Source: UBA668 sp041918155 | Lineage (GTDB): Bacteria > Actinomycetota > Acidimicrobiia > Acidimicrobiales > Ilumatobacteraceae | Assembly (NCBI GenBank): GCA_041918155.1 | Contig: JAYRWH010000048.1 | Coordinates: 1-64,000 of the forward strand | DNA: 64,000 nt | Direction of reading: 5' to 3' | In this document: piece by piece, positions 1 to 7,709 of the stretch | Layout of the letters: each line of letters opens with the position of its first letter | Numbering within the stretch: position 1 is the stretch's first letter | Made by a program: the position numbers and the translations under genes | The notes under the pieces: generated by a model | Databases searched by the model: none | Told to the model about the DNA's origin: nothing | Seen by the model: only the letters and a program-made list of their open reading frames with translations

Positions 1-288
1 GTGATCACCAAGCCGCCCTCGGCCGAGCTGCGCCCCGACCAGCGCGACGACCAGAGCCTGCCGCCCTACGAAGTGCTCGACCCGATCCTGCGTCTCTACG
101 TCGAAGAGGATTGCACCGCGGCCGAAATCATCGAGCTGGGCCACGACGAAGCGATCGTGCGCCGTGTCACCCGCCTCGTCGACATCAACGAGTACAAACG
201 CCGCCAGTGCCCCCCGGGCGTGCGGGTGAGCGTGAAGGCGTTCGGCAAGGATCGCCGCCTGCCGATCACCAACGGCTACCGCGGCTGA
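1..288 (+). CDS. nadE: NAD(+) synthase, C-terminal fragment
   Basis: This is the last 95 residues of a glutamine-dependent NAD synthase; the start lies outside the window, so the GTG at base 1 is not a real start. The tail carries the family signatures KPPSAELRP, QSLPPYEVLDPIL, VDINEYKRRQ and KAFGKDRRLPITNGY, which form part of the deamido-NAD/ATP site and the C-terminal arm. The enzyme makes NAD from deamido-NAD, ATP and glutamine-derived ammonia in the cytosol. The stop is at 286-288. Identity rests on these motifs; the catalytic PP-loop and the glutaminase domain are not visible here. Confidence 0.9.
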   Translation: MITKPPSAELRPDQRDDQSLPPYEVLDPILRLYVEEDCTAAEIIELGHDEAIVRRVTRLVDINEYKRRQCPPGVRVSVKAFGKDRRLPITNGYRG

Positions 289-695
289 CTCAACCCTGTC
301 GGGCGCGCTACTGCCCGCTACTGACCGACTTCGGCCCCACGGGTGCGGTTCGTGCCAGCGTGCGGGAAGAACCGCGCCCGTTGATTTGGGTCGGTACCGG
401 ATCGTGGGCGTGACACACCATGCGGGGCCGCGGCGGTGGATGACGCGCCACGACCCCAGGTGGAAGCCGCCGAGGTCGAGCAGTTGCGCCGCGGCCACGT
501 TTGGCGTCGACCAGCGGATGACGAGCGCGATCACGATGGCGAGCGGCAGGTCGAGCCGCAGAAGCCGTCCAGTCGTGGGTGTGTCGACGTGCAGGTAGCC
601 GCTCACCGAGTAGGCCATTTCGGGCACCTGGTGTGCAAAGAGCTGCACGGGCATCCCGAAGGTTTCGCCTGCCGTCGCCCGAATGTGCCGTCGGG
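289..695. other. 407-bp gap with no supported gene
   Basis: Between the nadE stop and the MFS stop I see no gene with family motifs. A minus-strand frame is open from an ATG at 654 through nadE antisense and includes a short hydrophobic run, but it has no recognisable domain and runs out of the window. A weak 5-bp inverted repeat at 300-317 just after nadE could help termination. The region may hold a decayed gene. Confidence 0.4.
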
Positions 696-1880
696 TCAGG
701 CCGCTCGCCGTGAGGTGTGGCGCAATGAGAGGAACACCGCGCCGCTCAGCAACGCGAATGTCGCGCACACCAGCGCGGGCCAGGCCATGCCGTGTTCTGC
801 GTACAGGCGCGTGGCCGTGATGCTGCTCAGGGCGCGACCCGAAGTGCCGGCGCCGAGCATGAGCGCCATGCCGCGCGCCGGCGACCCCACCACGGCGGCC
901 GTACTGAGCGGGATCGCGCTGACGATCGCGAACTCGAACGCGGCGATCGCCACCACCAGGAACGGCAGCGCGGCCCACAAGTGCGCGTGCCACACGGCGA
1001 GGCCGATCGCTGCGGGCACCATCACTGCTGCACCCATCGCCGCGCTGCGCTCCTTGCCCCATTGGTCGCTGCGCCGCGACGCGAGCAGTGACGAGAACAG
1101 TTCGCCGAAGCCGAGGCCGAACGCCATGGCACTCAGCGTCGCCGGCGTGAAGCCGAACGTGTCCTGCAGGTAGCTGCCGAACGTGACGAACATGGCTTGG
1201 CTCGCGGCCATGAGGCAGAACATCGCCAGCATCAGCGGGGCGACGGAGCCGAACCGCACCTTGCCGCGCGCGGGCCGATCGGCCGCAGTGTGGGCGCCCG
1301 AATCAGCGGGGAGTGTGCGCGCGATGTAGCCGGCGAGCGCGAGCACACCGACCGCTCCGACGGAGTAGCCCGCGCGCCAGTTGGTCGCCGCGGTGACGAG
1401 GCCCATCGCGCTCACACCGACGAGCAGGCCGAGCGCCCACGATGTCTCGGTGAGGCCGATGATGCGGCCGCGCTGGGCGAAGGGCACCCGATCCGACACC
1501 CACGCGCCGAGGCCGAGATCGAACATCACCTTGCTCTGCGCGATGAGCACGAGCGCGACGGCGAACATCACCGTGTGCACGCTCGACGCCGCGAGCATGG
1601 TGCCGATCCCGACACCCGTGAGGCCGAGGGCCATCGCGGTGCGCCGGTGCAGACGCTCGACGATCTCGCCGTTGAACGGCGACAGCAGGCCCGACAACTC
1701 GCTGATCGCGACGGCGACACCGATCCCCGCGAGGTCGGTGCCGTTGCCGTGGGCGATGGTGGCGAGGAACGGCGGGGCGAAGCGGAAGCACGCGTTCGCT
1801 GTCGTGCGCGCCACGGTGAGGGCCGTGACGTGTTGGCGCACATCGGCGGGGAAGGAGTCGTCGAGCCCGCGGCGCAGCAC
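696..1880 (-). CDS. Major facilitator superfamily transporter
   Basis: A 394-residue integral membrane protein with about twelve hydrophobic segments in two halves separated by a charged loop (about residues 195-210), typical in length for a drug/metabolite MFS antiporter. The loop after the second helix, with GEIVERLHRRTAMALG, matches the MFS motif-A position in degenerate form; RGRIIGLTETSWALGLLVG fits helices 4-5. The substrate cannot be read from sequence. The GTG start at 1880 has a TAGCCT hexamer six bases upstream, which argues for a leaderless transcript and supports this start. It is divergent from the sigma-like gene at 1972, leaving a 91-bp shared promoter region. Confidence 0.85.
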   Translation of the reverse strand: MLRRGLDDSFPADVRQHVTALTVARTTANACFRFAPPFLATIAHGNGTDLAGIGVAVAISELSGLLSPFNGEIVERLHRRTAMALGLTGVGIGTMLAASSVHTVMFAVALVLIAQSKVMFDLGLGAWVSDRVPFAQRGRIIGLTETSWALGLLVGVSAMGLVTAATNWRAGYSVGAVGVLALAGYIARTLPADSGAHTAADRPARGKVRFGSVAPLMLAMFCLMAASQAMFVTFGSYLQDTFGFTPATLSAMAFGLGFGELFSSLLASRRSDQWGKERSAAMGAAVMVPAAIGLAVWHAHLWAALPFLVVAIAAFEFAIVSAIPLSTAAVVGSPARGMALMLGAGTSGRALSSITATRLYAEHGMAWPALVCATFALLSGAVFLSLRHTSRRAA

Positions 1881-1886
1881 CCTGCG

Positions 1887-1892
1887 AGGCTA
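1887..1892 (-). promoter_or_regulatory. -10 hexamer for the MFS gene
   Basis: TAGCCT read on the minus strand, with six bases between it and the GTG at 1880. Confidence 0.55.
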
Positions 1893-1959
1893 ACGGCCAC
1901 CCCCTGGTCCTCGGGAGGGCGCGCGCCGAGCATCCACGACCGAGGGATGGGTCGGGCCG

Positions 1960-1965
1960 TACCGT
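1960..1965 (+). promoter_or_regulatory. -10 hexamer for the sigma-like gene
   Basis: TACCGT, six bases before the GTG at 1972. It sits inside the short palindrome GTACCGTTGGTAC (1959-1971), which could also be an operator. Confidence 0.5.
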
Positions 1966-1971
1966 TGGTAC

Positions 1972-2754
1972 GTGGCTGCATGGGTCGATGTCGTCCGCGG
2001 GTCGGTGCGCGAGGTGTACAGCTACGCGTCGCTGCTCGCCGGCCGCGATGCGGAGGCGGCCGAAGGTCTGGTGCGCACCGCGTACGCGACGCTCGCCGAG
2101 GCGCGTCGGCAGGGTGCGGAGGTCGACGCGGTGGGCAAGGCGCTGCGGCGTGTGGTGCGGCGTCGTTGGGTCGAGCACCTTGCAGAGGTGCCACCGGCGC
2201 GCAAGGCGCAGCGCGGTGAGTCACGGGTGCTCGCCGATCTGCCGGCGCACGTACGCACGATCGTGGTGCTGAAGGCGATCGACGGGATGCCGTCCGCCCG
2301 CGTCGGTCGGGAGACCGGTGTGCCGGAGGCCGACGTCGATCGGCTGTACGAGCAGGCTCGTGCGTGGCTCGGTGAGCAGGGTGCCGACACGGAGCGGGAG
2401 TGGGTGCGTGCCCGCATCGGCGATCTTCCGGTCGTGCCACCGGTGTTGGTCGAGCAGTTGGTCACCGAGTTCCAGCCCGGCGCAGAGCGCGCGGACGGGT
2501 CGCCGGTCGTCGCCACGTACGCGGTCGGTGTCGGTGAGCTCGATGCGACGCCACCACGCGGTCGCGACTCGCATGCCGTCGATCCCTCCGCGGACGTGCC
2601 GCGCCCCGATGCCCAGGTTGCCGAGGGCTCTGCCGACGCCGACGAGGCCGACGCCGATCCGGGCGCCGAGGAGCCCGACGTCGAGCCCGCGGCGACGGGC
2701 GGCCACGAGGTTCGGCGCCGGCGAGGATTGCGCAGGATCCTGGTCCGCCACTGA
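1972..2754 (+). CDS. Degenerate ECF sigma-factor-like protein
   Basis: 260 residues. Residues about 5-70 resemble sigma region 2 (GRDAEAAEGLVRTAYATLAE) and residues about 85-130 resemble region 4, with the phrase LPAHVRTIVVLKAIDGMPSA followed by a helix-turn-helix-like stretch. The acidic D-A-E-D core of region 2 and its aromatic/basic -10 recognition residues are poorly conserved, so it may be a diverged sigma factor or a regulator derived from one. The C-terminal third is low-complexity, rich in Asp, Glu, Ala and Pro, and ends in a basic RRRRGLRRILVRH tail. It lies 58 bp before lysC on the same strand, but lysC has its own -10. Confidence 0.6.
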   Translation: MAAWVDVVRGSVREVYSYASLLAGRDAEAAEGLVRTAYATLAEARRQGAEVDAVGKALRRVVRRRWVEHLAEVPPARKAQRGESRVLADLPAHVRTIVVLKAIDGMPSARVGRETGVPEADVDRLYEQARAWLGEQGADTEREWVRARIGDLPVVPPVLVEQLVTEFQPGAERADGSPVVATYAVGVGELDATPPRGRDSHAVDPSADVPRPDAQVAEGSADADEADADPGAEEPDVEPAATGGHEVRRRRGLRRILVRH

Positions 2755-2797
2755 CCTGCCTTCCGACACAGCATGGGTGGACGGCGACAGGGGTCGG

Positions 2798-2803
2798 TAG
2801 CCT
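2798..2803 (+). promoter_or_regulatory. -10 hexamer for lysC
   Basis: TAGCCT, nine bases before the GTG of lysC at 2813; no Shine-Dalgarno site lies between them. Confidence 0.5.
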
Positions 2804-2812
2804 TTCACCCCC

Positions 2813-4063
2813 GTGGCACTGATCGTTCAGAAGTACGGCGGAACATCCGTCGCCGACCCCGACCGCATGCGCGCCGTCGCCGAGCATGTCGAGTTCACCA
2901 AGCGGCACGGCAACGATGTCGTCGTCGTGGTGAGCGCAATGGGCAAGAGCACCGACAACCTCATCAAGCTGGCCAACGATGTCAGCAAGACCCAGCCGGG
3001 TCGCGAGATGGACATGCTGCTCACCACCGGTGAGCGCATCAGCATGGCCCTGCTCTGCATGGCGCTCGCCGACCGCGGGGTGGATGCGGTCAGCTTCACC
3101 GGCAGCCAGGTCGGCATCATCACCGACACGGTGCACACGAAGGCCAAGATCCTCGAGGTGAAGGGCGACCGCGTGCGCGAGGCACTCGCCCAGGGCAAGG
3201 TGTGCGTCGTCGCCGGCTTCCAGGGCGTCAGCACCGCCAAGGAGATCACGACGCTCGGTCGGGGCGGCAGCGACACCACGGCCGTTGCGTTGGCCGCGGC
3301 GCTCGATGCCGACAGCTGCGAGATCTACACCGACGTCACCGGCGTGTTCACCGCCGATCCGCGCATCGTGCCCCAGGCCCGCAAGCTCGCTCACGTCAAC
3401 TTCGACGAGATGCTCGAGATGGCCGGCGCGGGCAGCAAGGTGCTCGCGCTGCGGAGCGTCGAGTTCGCTCGCAACCACAACGTCCCCCTCCAAGTGCGAT
3501 CGAGCTTCACCTGGGAGCCGGGCACTTGGATCACGTCACAGGAGCCGAAAATGGAAGATCCGATCATCTCCGGCGTCGTCACCGACACCAGCGAGTCGAA
3601 GGTCACGGTCGTGGCCGTACCCGACCGCCCGGGCATCTCGGCGGCCTTGTTCGAGCCGCTCGCTGCGGCCAATGTGAACGTCGACATGATCGTGCAGAAC
3701 ACGAGCCATGACGGCACCACCGATATCAGCTTCACGATGCCCAAGGCCGATCGCGTGGCTGCCAGCGAGATCGTCGAGCGGGTCGCCAAGGAGATCGGCG
3801 CCGCAGGTGTTGAGCATCAGGCCGACATCGCCAAGATCAGCCTCGTCGGCGCGGGCATGAAGACCAGCCCCGGTATCGCCGCCAAGATGTTTCGTACGCT
3901 CGCCGACGAGGGCGTCAACATCGAGATGATCAGCACGAGCACGATCCGCATCAGCGTCGTCACCGCCGGCTCTGATCTGGAGCGTGCGGCTCGCGCGCTG
4001 CACACGGCATTCGGCCTCGACTCCGGCCACGCGTACTCGGCCCCGCTGCCCGAGCGCAAGTAA
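2813..4063 (+). CDS. lysC: Aspartate kinase (alpha chain; beta chain from an internal start)
   Basis: 416 residues, the usual actinobacterial length. It phosphorylates aspartate, the first step to lysine, threonine, methionine and diaminopimelate. The kinase domain opens with VQKYGGTSV; TTGERISMALL and SFTGSQVGIITD follow, and the TLGRGGSDTTAVALAAALDA stretch binds aspartate and ATP. Two ACT domains fill residues about 265-410 (VTVVAVPDRPGISAALFEPL; SLVGAGMKTSPGIAAKMF) and should give feedback control by lysine/threonine. As in Corynebacterium, an internal start at 3551 can make the ACT-only beta chain of an alpha2beta2 enzyme. The asd gene is two genes downstream, separated by a methyltransferase. 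Confidence 0.95.
   Translation: MALIVQKYGGTSVADPDRMRAVAEHVEFTKRHGNDVVVVVSAMGKSTDNLIKLANDVSKTQPGREMDMLLTTGERISMALLCMALADRGVDAVSFTGSQVGIITDTVHTKAKILEVKGDRVREALAQGKVCVVAGFQGVSTAKEITTLGRGGSDTTAVALAAALDADSCEIYTDVTGVFTADPRIVPQARKLAHVNFDEMLEMAGAGSKVLALRSVEFARNHNVPLQVRSSFTWEPGTWITSQEPKMEDPIISGVVTDTSESKVTVVAVPDRPGISAALFEPLAAANVNVDMIVQNTSHDGTTDISFTMPKADRVAASEIVERVAKEIGAAGVEHQADIAKISLVGAGMKTSPGIAAKMFRTLADEGVNIEMISTSTIRISVVTAGSDLERAARALHTAFGLDSGHAYSAPLPERK
3540..3553 (+). promoter_or_regulatory. Internal ribosome-binding site and start for the lysC beta subunit
   Basis: AGGAG at 3540-3544 sits six bases before an in-frame ATG at 3551 (residue 247, MEDPIISGVV). This would yield a 170-residue protein consisting of the two ACT domains, at the same point as the known beta-subunit start of Corynebacterium aspartokinase. 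Confidence 0.7.
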
Positions 4064-4121
4064 CCGAGTTCACACCCGTGAAGCTGTCCGCGTGCTCCGC
4101 ACCTGACAAACTCCTCCGGTC

Positions 4122-4949
4122 ATGACCCGTCGTCGTCAGCACGTGCCCTGGAAGGCCGCCGGATCCACCTCCGAGCAGGAGCACTCGGCCGACGACGTTG
4201 TGCGCGAAACCGGGTGGGTGTTCAACAACCGTCGCGGTGGCGATCTCACGCTCGCCCAGTTCGTGGAGACGGGCGATCACGAGACCGTTGCGTACCTCTA
4301 CGCGTTCGGTCTGCTCGCCGACGACCTCGACCAGCAGACGCTCGTGGAACTCGGCAGCGGCATCGGCCGGATGACCGCCAGCTTCACGCGCATGTTCCGC
4401 CGCGTGGTCGCCTGCGACCTCGACGCCGCGTTCCTCGAGCGCTGCCGCGAGACCGTGGCCCAGTTCGGCAAGCCCGAGGTGCTGCAGACCAGTCATGTCG
4501 CCGACGGCCGGACACTCGCTCTGCCTGACGATTCCGCCGACCTGGTGTTCAGCTACATCACGCTGCAGCACTGCCATCACGACGACGGCGTGGCGCTCGT
4601 ACGCGAAGCCGTTCGCGTCGCCCGGCCGGGTGGGCACATCGCGCTCAACTTCCGCACGTGGGTGGCGCAGGACGCGGTCCTGTGGCCCACCGGCAAGGTC
4701 GTTCGCGCAACGTGGCGCCTGCCGCGAATCGGCCCCGTCATCGCCAAGCGGCGGTTGGCCACCCGCCTCGGCTGGCAGGCCAACCGCCTGTCGCCGGTGG
4801 AAGTGCTCGACAGTGTGGGCGCGGATCTCGACGAGATGCGCATCTACCGCTCGCCAAAGCGCCGTGCCTTCAAGCAGCCGAACACCACCGAAGGCACGTT
4901 CGAAGGTGTGCATCCCAGCCACTGGTGGCTCGTCGCCCGCGTGCGCTGA
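4122..4949 (+). CDS. SAM-dependent class I methyltransferase
   Basis: 275 residues. A Rossmann-type methyltransferase core runs from about residue 50 to 190: motif I is LVELGSGIGRM, the acidic end of strand 2 is VACDLDAAFLERCRE, and the post-motif region has the SADLVFSYITLQHCHHDDG stretch. The C-terminal 80 residues are basic and end with WWLVARVR, a common ending for such enzymes. The substrate is unknown. It lies between lysC and asd on the same strand but with 58-93 bp spacers, so co-transcription is possible but its role need not be in amino-acid synthesis. Confidence 0.85.
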   Translation: MTRRRQHVPWKAAGSTSEQEHSADDVVRETGWVFNNRRGGDLTLAQFVETGDHETVAYLYAFGLLADDLDQQTLVELGSGIGRMTASFTRMFRRVVACDLDAAFLERCRETVAQFGKPEVLQTSHVADGRTLALPDDSADLVFSYITLQHCHHDDGVALVREAVRVARPGGHIALNFRTWVAQDAVLWPTGKVVRATWRLPRIGPVIAKRRLATRLGWQANRLSPVEVLDSVGADLDEMRIYRSPKRRAFKQPNTTEGTFEGVHPSHWWLVARVR

Positions 4950-5029
4950 ACTCGGCCGCTGAGCGCGGGCGTTCCATGGGGCGCCTGTCGCGGAGTGTTA
5001 TTTCCGGTCGGGCTCCAGTGTCCCACCGT

Positions 5030-5035
5030 TAGCCT
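5030..5035 (+). promoter_or_regulatory. -10 hexamer for asd
   Basis: TAGCCT, seven bases before the asd ATG at 5043. It supports that start over an in-frame upstream one at 4995. Confidence 0.55.
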
Positions 5036-5042
5036 CTCTGCC

Positions 5043-6062
5043 ATGAGAATTGGCGTCGTCGGCGCAACCGGTCAGGTGGGTGCAGCGATGCGCTCGATCC
5101 TCGCCGAGCGCAACTTCCCCGTGTCCGAGATCCGCTTCTTCGCGTCTGCTCGCAGCGCGGGCACCACGCTGGCGTGGCAAGGCGGCGAGATCACCGTGGA
5201 GGACGCCTCGCTGGCCGATCCCACCGGCCTCGACGTGGCCTTGTTCTCCGCTGGCGCGACGTCGTCGAAGGAACTGGCCCCCAAGTTCGCCGCGGCCGGC
5301 GTGATGGTGATCGACAACTCGTCGGCGTGGCGCATGGATCCGGACGTGCCACTGATCGTCAGCGAGGTCAACGGTGGCGAGGTGGCCAACGCGCGCAAGC
5401 GCATCATCGCCAACCCCAACTGCACGACGATGGCCGCGATGCCAGTGCTGAAGCCACTGCACGACGAAGCCGGGTTGCTGCGCATCATCGTCTCCACGTT
5501 CCAGGCGGTCAGCGGTGGCGGCCTGGCCGGCGTCGACGAGCTCGACAAGCAGGCCCGCGAAGTCGTCGATCGCGCCAGAGAGCTGGCCTACGACGGCGAG
5601 GCCGTGGTGTTCCCCACGCCCACCAAGTTCGCCAAGCCGATCGCGTTCAACGTGCTGCCCTACGCGGGCAAGTATGTGGACGACGGCTCCCTGGAGACCG
5701 ACGAAGAACAGAAGCTGCGCAACGAGAGCCGCAAGATCCTCGACATCCCCAACCTGCGGGTCAGCGGCACGTGTGTGCGTGTGCCCGTGTTCACCGGCCA
5801 TTCGTTGAGCATCAACGCCGAGTTCGCCCGCCCGATCACGGTGGAGCGGGCGAAGGCACTGCTCGCAGCCGCTCCCGGCGTCGAACTCTCCGACATCCCC
5901 ACGCCGCTGGAAGCCGCGGGCAAAGACCCCAGCTACGTCGGCCGCATCCGCCAGGACACCTCGGTCGACGACAACAAGGGTTTGGTGCTGTTCCTCAGCA
6001 ACGACAACCTGCGCAAGGGCGCGGCGCTGAACGCCGTACAGATCGCCGAACTGCTGCTCTGA
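5043..6062 (+). CDS. asd: Aspartate-semialdehyde dehydrogenase
   Basis: 339 residues. It reduces aspartyl phosphate to aspartate semialdehyde with NADPH, the step after LysC. Visible features are the N-terminal dinucleotide fold GVVGATGQVGAAM, the catalytic cysteine in NPNCTTMAAMPVL, the STFQAVSGGGLAGVDEL stretch and VRVPVFTGHS near the C-terminus. I start it at the ATG at 5043, directly before MRIGVVGATG; a longer in-frame start at 4995 would add residues absent from the family. The MazG-like gene follows after 12 bp, probably in the same transcript. Confidence 0.96.
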   Translation: MRIGVVGATGQVGAAMRSILAERNFPVSEIRFFASARSAGTTLAWQGGEITVEDASLADPTGLDVALFSAGATSSKELAPKFAAAGVMVIDNSSAWRMDPDVPLIVSEVNGGEVANARKRIIANPNCTTMAAMPVLKPLHDEAGLLRIIVSTFQAVSGGGLAGVDELDKQAREVVDRARELAYDGEAVVFPTPTKFAKPIAFNVLPYAGKYVDDGSLETDEEQKLRNESRKILDIPNLRVSGTCVRVPVFTGHSLSINAEFARPITVERAKALLAAAPGVELSDIPTPLEAAGKDPSYVGRIRQDTSVDDNKGLVLFLSNDNLRKGAALNAVQIAELLL

Positions 6063-6074
6063 GCAGCGCGTCGC

Positions 6075-6356
6075 ATGGATCTCGCCGAACTCCAAGCTGT
6101 CATCGAGCGCACGTTCGGCGACCGTGACCGGGCCCGTGGGGTTCCGGCCACGGTTGCCTGGCTCGCGGAGGAGGTCGGCGAACTGGCCCAGGCCGTGCGC
6201 AAGGGCAACCGCGACCAACAGGTGCACGAGTTCGGCGACGTGATCGCGTGGGTGGCCACATTGGCCAACCAGATGGGCGTCGACCTCACCGCCGCGGTCG
6301 AGCGCTACGCGGACGGCTGCCCGCGATGCGGCGGCGTGCCCTGTTCGTGCCCCTGA
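6075..6356 (+). CDS. MazG-like nucleotide pyrophosphohydrolase
   Basis: 93 residues, a single MazG-type domain that would hydrolyse a nucleoside triphosphate to the monophosphate and pyrophosphate. The metal-binding helices are visible as WLAEEVGELAQAV and VHEFGDVIAWVATLANQMGV, giving the EExxE...ExxD pattern. The tail CPRCGGVPCSCP holds four cysteines in pairs, suggesting a small zinc site. It follows asd by 12 bp. The target nucleotide, canonical or damaged, cannot be told from sequence. Confidence 0.85.
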   Translation: MDLAELQAVIERTFGDRDRARGVPATVAWLAEEVGELAQAVRKGNRDQQVHEFGDVIAWVATLANQMGVDLTAAVERYADGCPRCGGVPCSCP

Positions 6357-6364
6357 GGGGTCGG

Positions 6365-6370
6365 TAGCCT
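6365..6370 (+). promoter_or_regulatory. -10 hexamer for the PqqD/HprK operon
   Basis: TAGCCT, eight bases before the ATG at 6379. It suggests the modification operon has its own leaderless promoter, although asd/mazG read-through is possible. Confidence 0.5.
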
Positions 6371-6378
6371 CGGCCGCG

Positions 6379-6726
6379 ATGATCGAAGCCGTCGTTGCAC
6401 CGGGTGATGTGGCATGGGCGCCCATCGACCGCGAGGTCGTGGTGTGGCACCCGGCGCACGGCGCGTCATTCGCGCTCGATCCCACGGCAGCCCTGTTGTG
6501 GCAGTGCCTCGATGGTGAGAGCACGGTCGGCGAGGTGTTGGCCGACATTGCCGACGTGGTGGGTGTCCCCCTGGCGGACATCACCGCCGACTGCCTTCCG
6601 GTCGTCGCCTCGTGGCTCGAGGCGGGCATTGCCGTCGACCTCTCCGATTCATCCACGGCGTCCCGGCCGCCGGCCGCGCCCCTCCTGCGCACGTGGCGCC
6701 GCCTGATGCCACCCCCGAATGGTTGA
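6379..6726 (+). CDS. PqqD-family (RRE-type) protein 1
   Basis: 115 residues. The PqqD fold is a winged helix that binds peptide leaders or substrate proteins in RiPP and related modification systems. The family pattern is clear: a beta hairpin (VVVWHPAHGASFALDPTAAL), the LLWQCLDGESTVGEVLADI helix region, and a last helix ending SWLEAGIAVDL. A proline-rich tail follows. It is the first gene of a run in which most stop and start codons overlap, up to the kinase at 16211. The next gene is in the same frame after its stop. Confidence 0.8.
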   Translation: MIEAVVAPGDVAWAPIDREVVVWHPAHGASFALDPTAALLWQCLDGESTVGEVLADIADVVGVPLADITADCLPVVASWLEAGIAVDLSDSSTASRPPAAPLLRTWRRLMPPPNG

Positions 6727-6744
6727 AACGGCGCGGCGCGGTCC

Positions 6745-7443
6745 GTGTGGCCGCATTCCTGCGTCGTCGGTGTGGGTGGGATCTCGGTGTGTATCGGTAC
6801 CGACGACCCCGACCTCGTCGCGTCGCTCGCGCCTTGGTGTATCGACGAGGCGACCGACCTGGCTGAGCCGGTCGACCTCTACGACTACGGCATCGAACTG
6901 CACCCGGCGCAGCCTGATGCTCGTGGGGTGCCACGCGTGATGCCCAACCTGCGCCATGGCAGCGATCGGCTGGCGACGGTGCCCGACGAGGGACCGCTCG
7001 TCGACGGCCTGCTGCGGATCCTGGGCGGGCTGGAGGCCGAGCGGGTCGACGGCGAGTTCGCGCTCTCCGGCGTTCCGCTCGTGTGCGACGACGGGGTGCA
7101 CCTGTTGACGGTGGAGGAGATGAAGCACGGTTCGTACCGCCGCTTCGCCGCGGACGGTGCGATGGCGCTGCTCGTCGACCGTGTGTGGGTCGACCCCGAC
7201 GCGCTCACGGTCCGTGTCGCCGCGCCGCTCGGGTCGGGCCGACCCGCCGAGGTGCTGCCGCTGCGCGCGTGGAACATCGCCCCGTACGGCGTCGGCCCCG
7301 ACGCCCCCACGGCGGAGTTGGTCGCGGCGGCAGCGTCCCGTGTCGCTGTCGTGCCGGACACAGACCCGCGCGAGCCATCGGCCATGTTGTTGGGTCTGGC
7401 CCGGTTGGTGCAGCACCTGCGGCCAGGGCGCGGCGCGGTGTGA
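6745..7443 (+). CDS. HprK-like protein without a P-loop (probable pseudokinase)
   Basis: 232 residues with no clear family on their own. Aligned by eye with the kinase at 16211-17068, the order matches: a DDPxL motif near the N-terminus (TDDPDLVASL against SDDPALLAYI), a middle helix after PLVDGLL, a strand ending GVHLL where the kinase has GVVALC, then ALLVDRVWVDPDALTVR where the kinase has HLSDDLALVDIERVTVA. The Walker A loop GSSGSGKST is replaced by TVEEMKHGS. I infer a catalytically dead partner or diverged paralogue. The GTG start at 6745 is uncertain (GTG at 6772 and 6787 are alternatives). The stop overlaps the start of the next gene. Confidence 0.6.
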   Translation: MWPHSCVVGVGGISVCIGTDDPDLVASLAPWCIDEATDLAEPVDLYDYGIELHPAQPDARGVPRVMPNLRHGSDRLATVPDEGPLVDGLLRILGGLEAERVDGEFALSGVPLVCDDGVHLLTVEEMKHGSYRRFAADGAMALLVDRVWVDPDALTVRVAAPLGSGRPAEVLPLRAWNIAPYGVGPDAPTAELVAAAASRVAVVPDTDPREPSAMLLGLARLVQHLRPGRGAV

Positions 7444-7709
7444 ACGCGAAGCGTTTCCGGCGCAACCCGGGTGCGGTGTGGCGGGCCACCGACACGTTCC
7501 TCGTTGCCGCGCTCCCACCGGATGAGGCCATCAGCGTGGTCGGCTCGGCGGCGTTGGTATGGCGTCGCCTCGCCGCCCCGGTGACGCTTGACGAACTCGC
7601 CGAGCAGCTCGCCGCGGAGACCGGCGCGCTCACAGCACAGGTACGCCTCGATGTGGCGGTGCTGATCGACCAGTTGCTGCCGCTCGGCCTCGTGGAGGTG
7701 GTGGCGTGA
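7440..7709 (+). CDS. PqqD-family (RRE-type) protein 2
   Basis: 89 residues, about the classical PqqD length. The fold pattern is FRRNPGAVWRATDTFLVAA, then SAALVWRRLAAPVTLDEL and the last helix DVAVLIDQLLPLGLVEVV. The GTG start at 7440 overlaps the preceding stop by four bases and its own stop overlaps the next start, so translation is coupled to both neighbours. This start is preferred to a longer in-frame opening at 7083 that would run antisense-like through the previous gene. It probably presents a substrate to one of the adjacent enzymes. Confidence 0.75.
   Translation: MNAKRFRRNPGAVWRATDTFLVAALPPDEAISVVGSAALVWRRLAAPVTLDELAEQLAAETGALTAQVRLDVAVLIDQLLPLGLVEVVA

Noticed and set aside
1197..2219. 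Long plus-strand frame across the MFS gene
   Set aside because: It is antisense to clear transmembrane coding sequence and reads as Arg/Gly/Glu-rich low complexity, typical of high-GC shadows.
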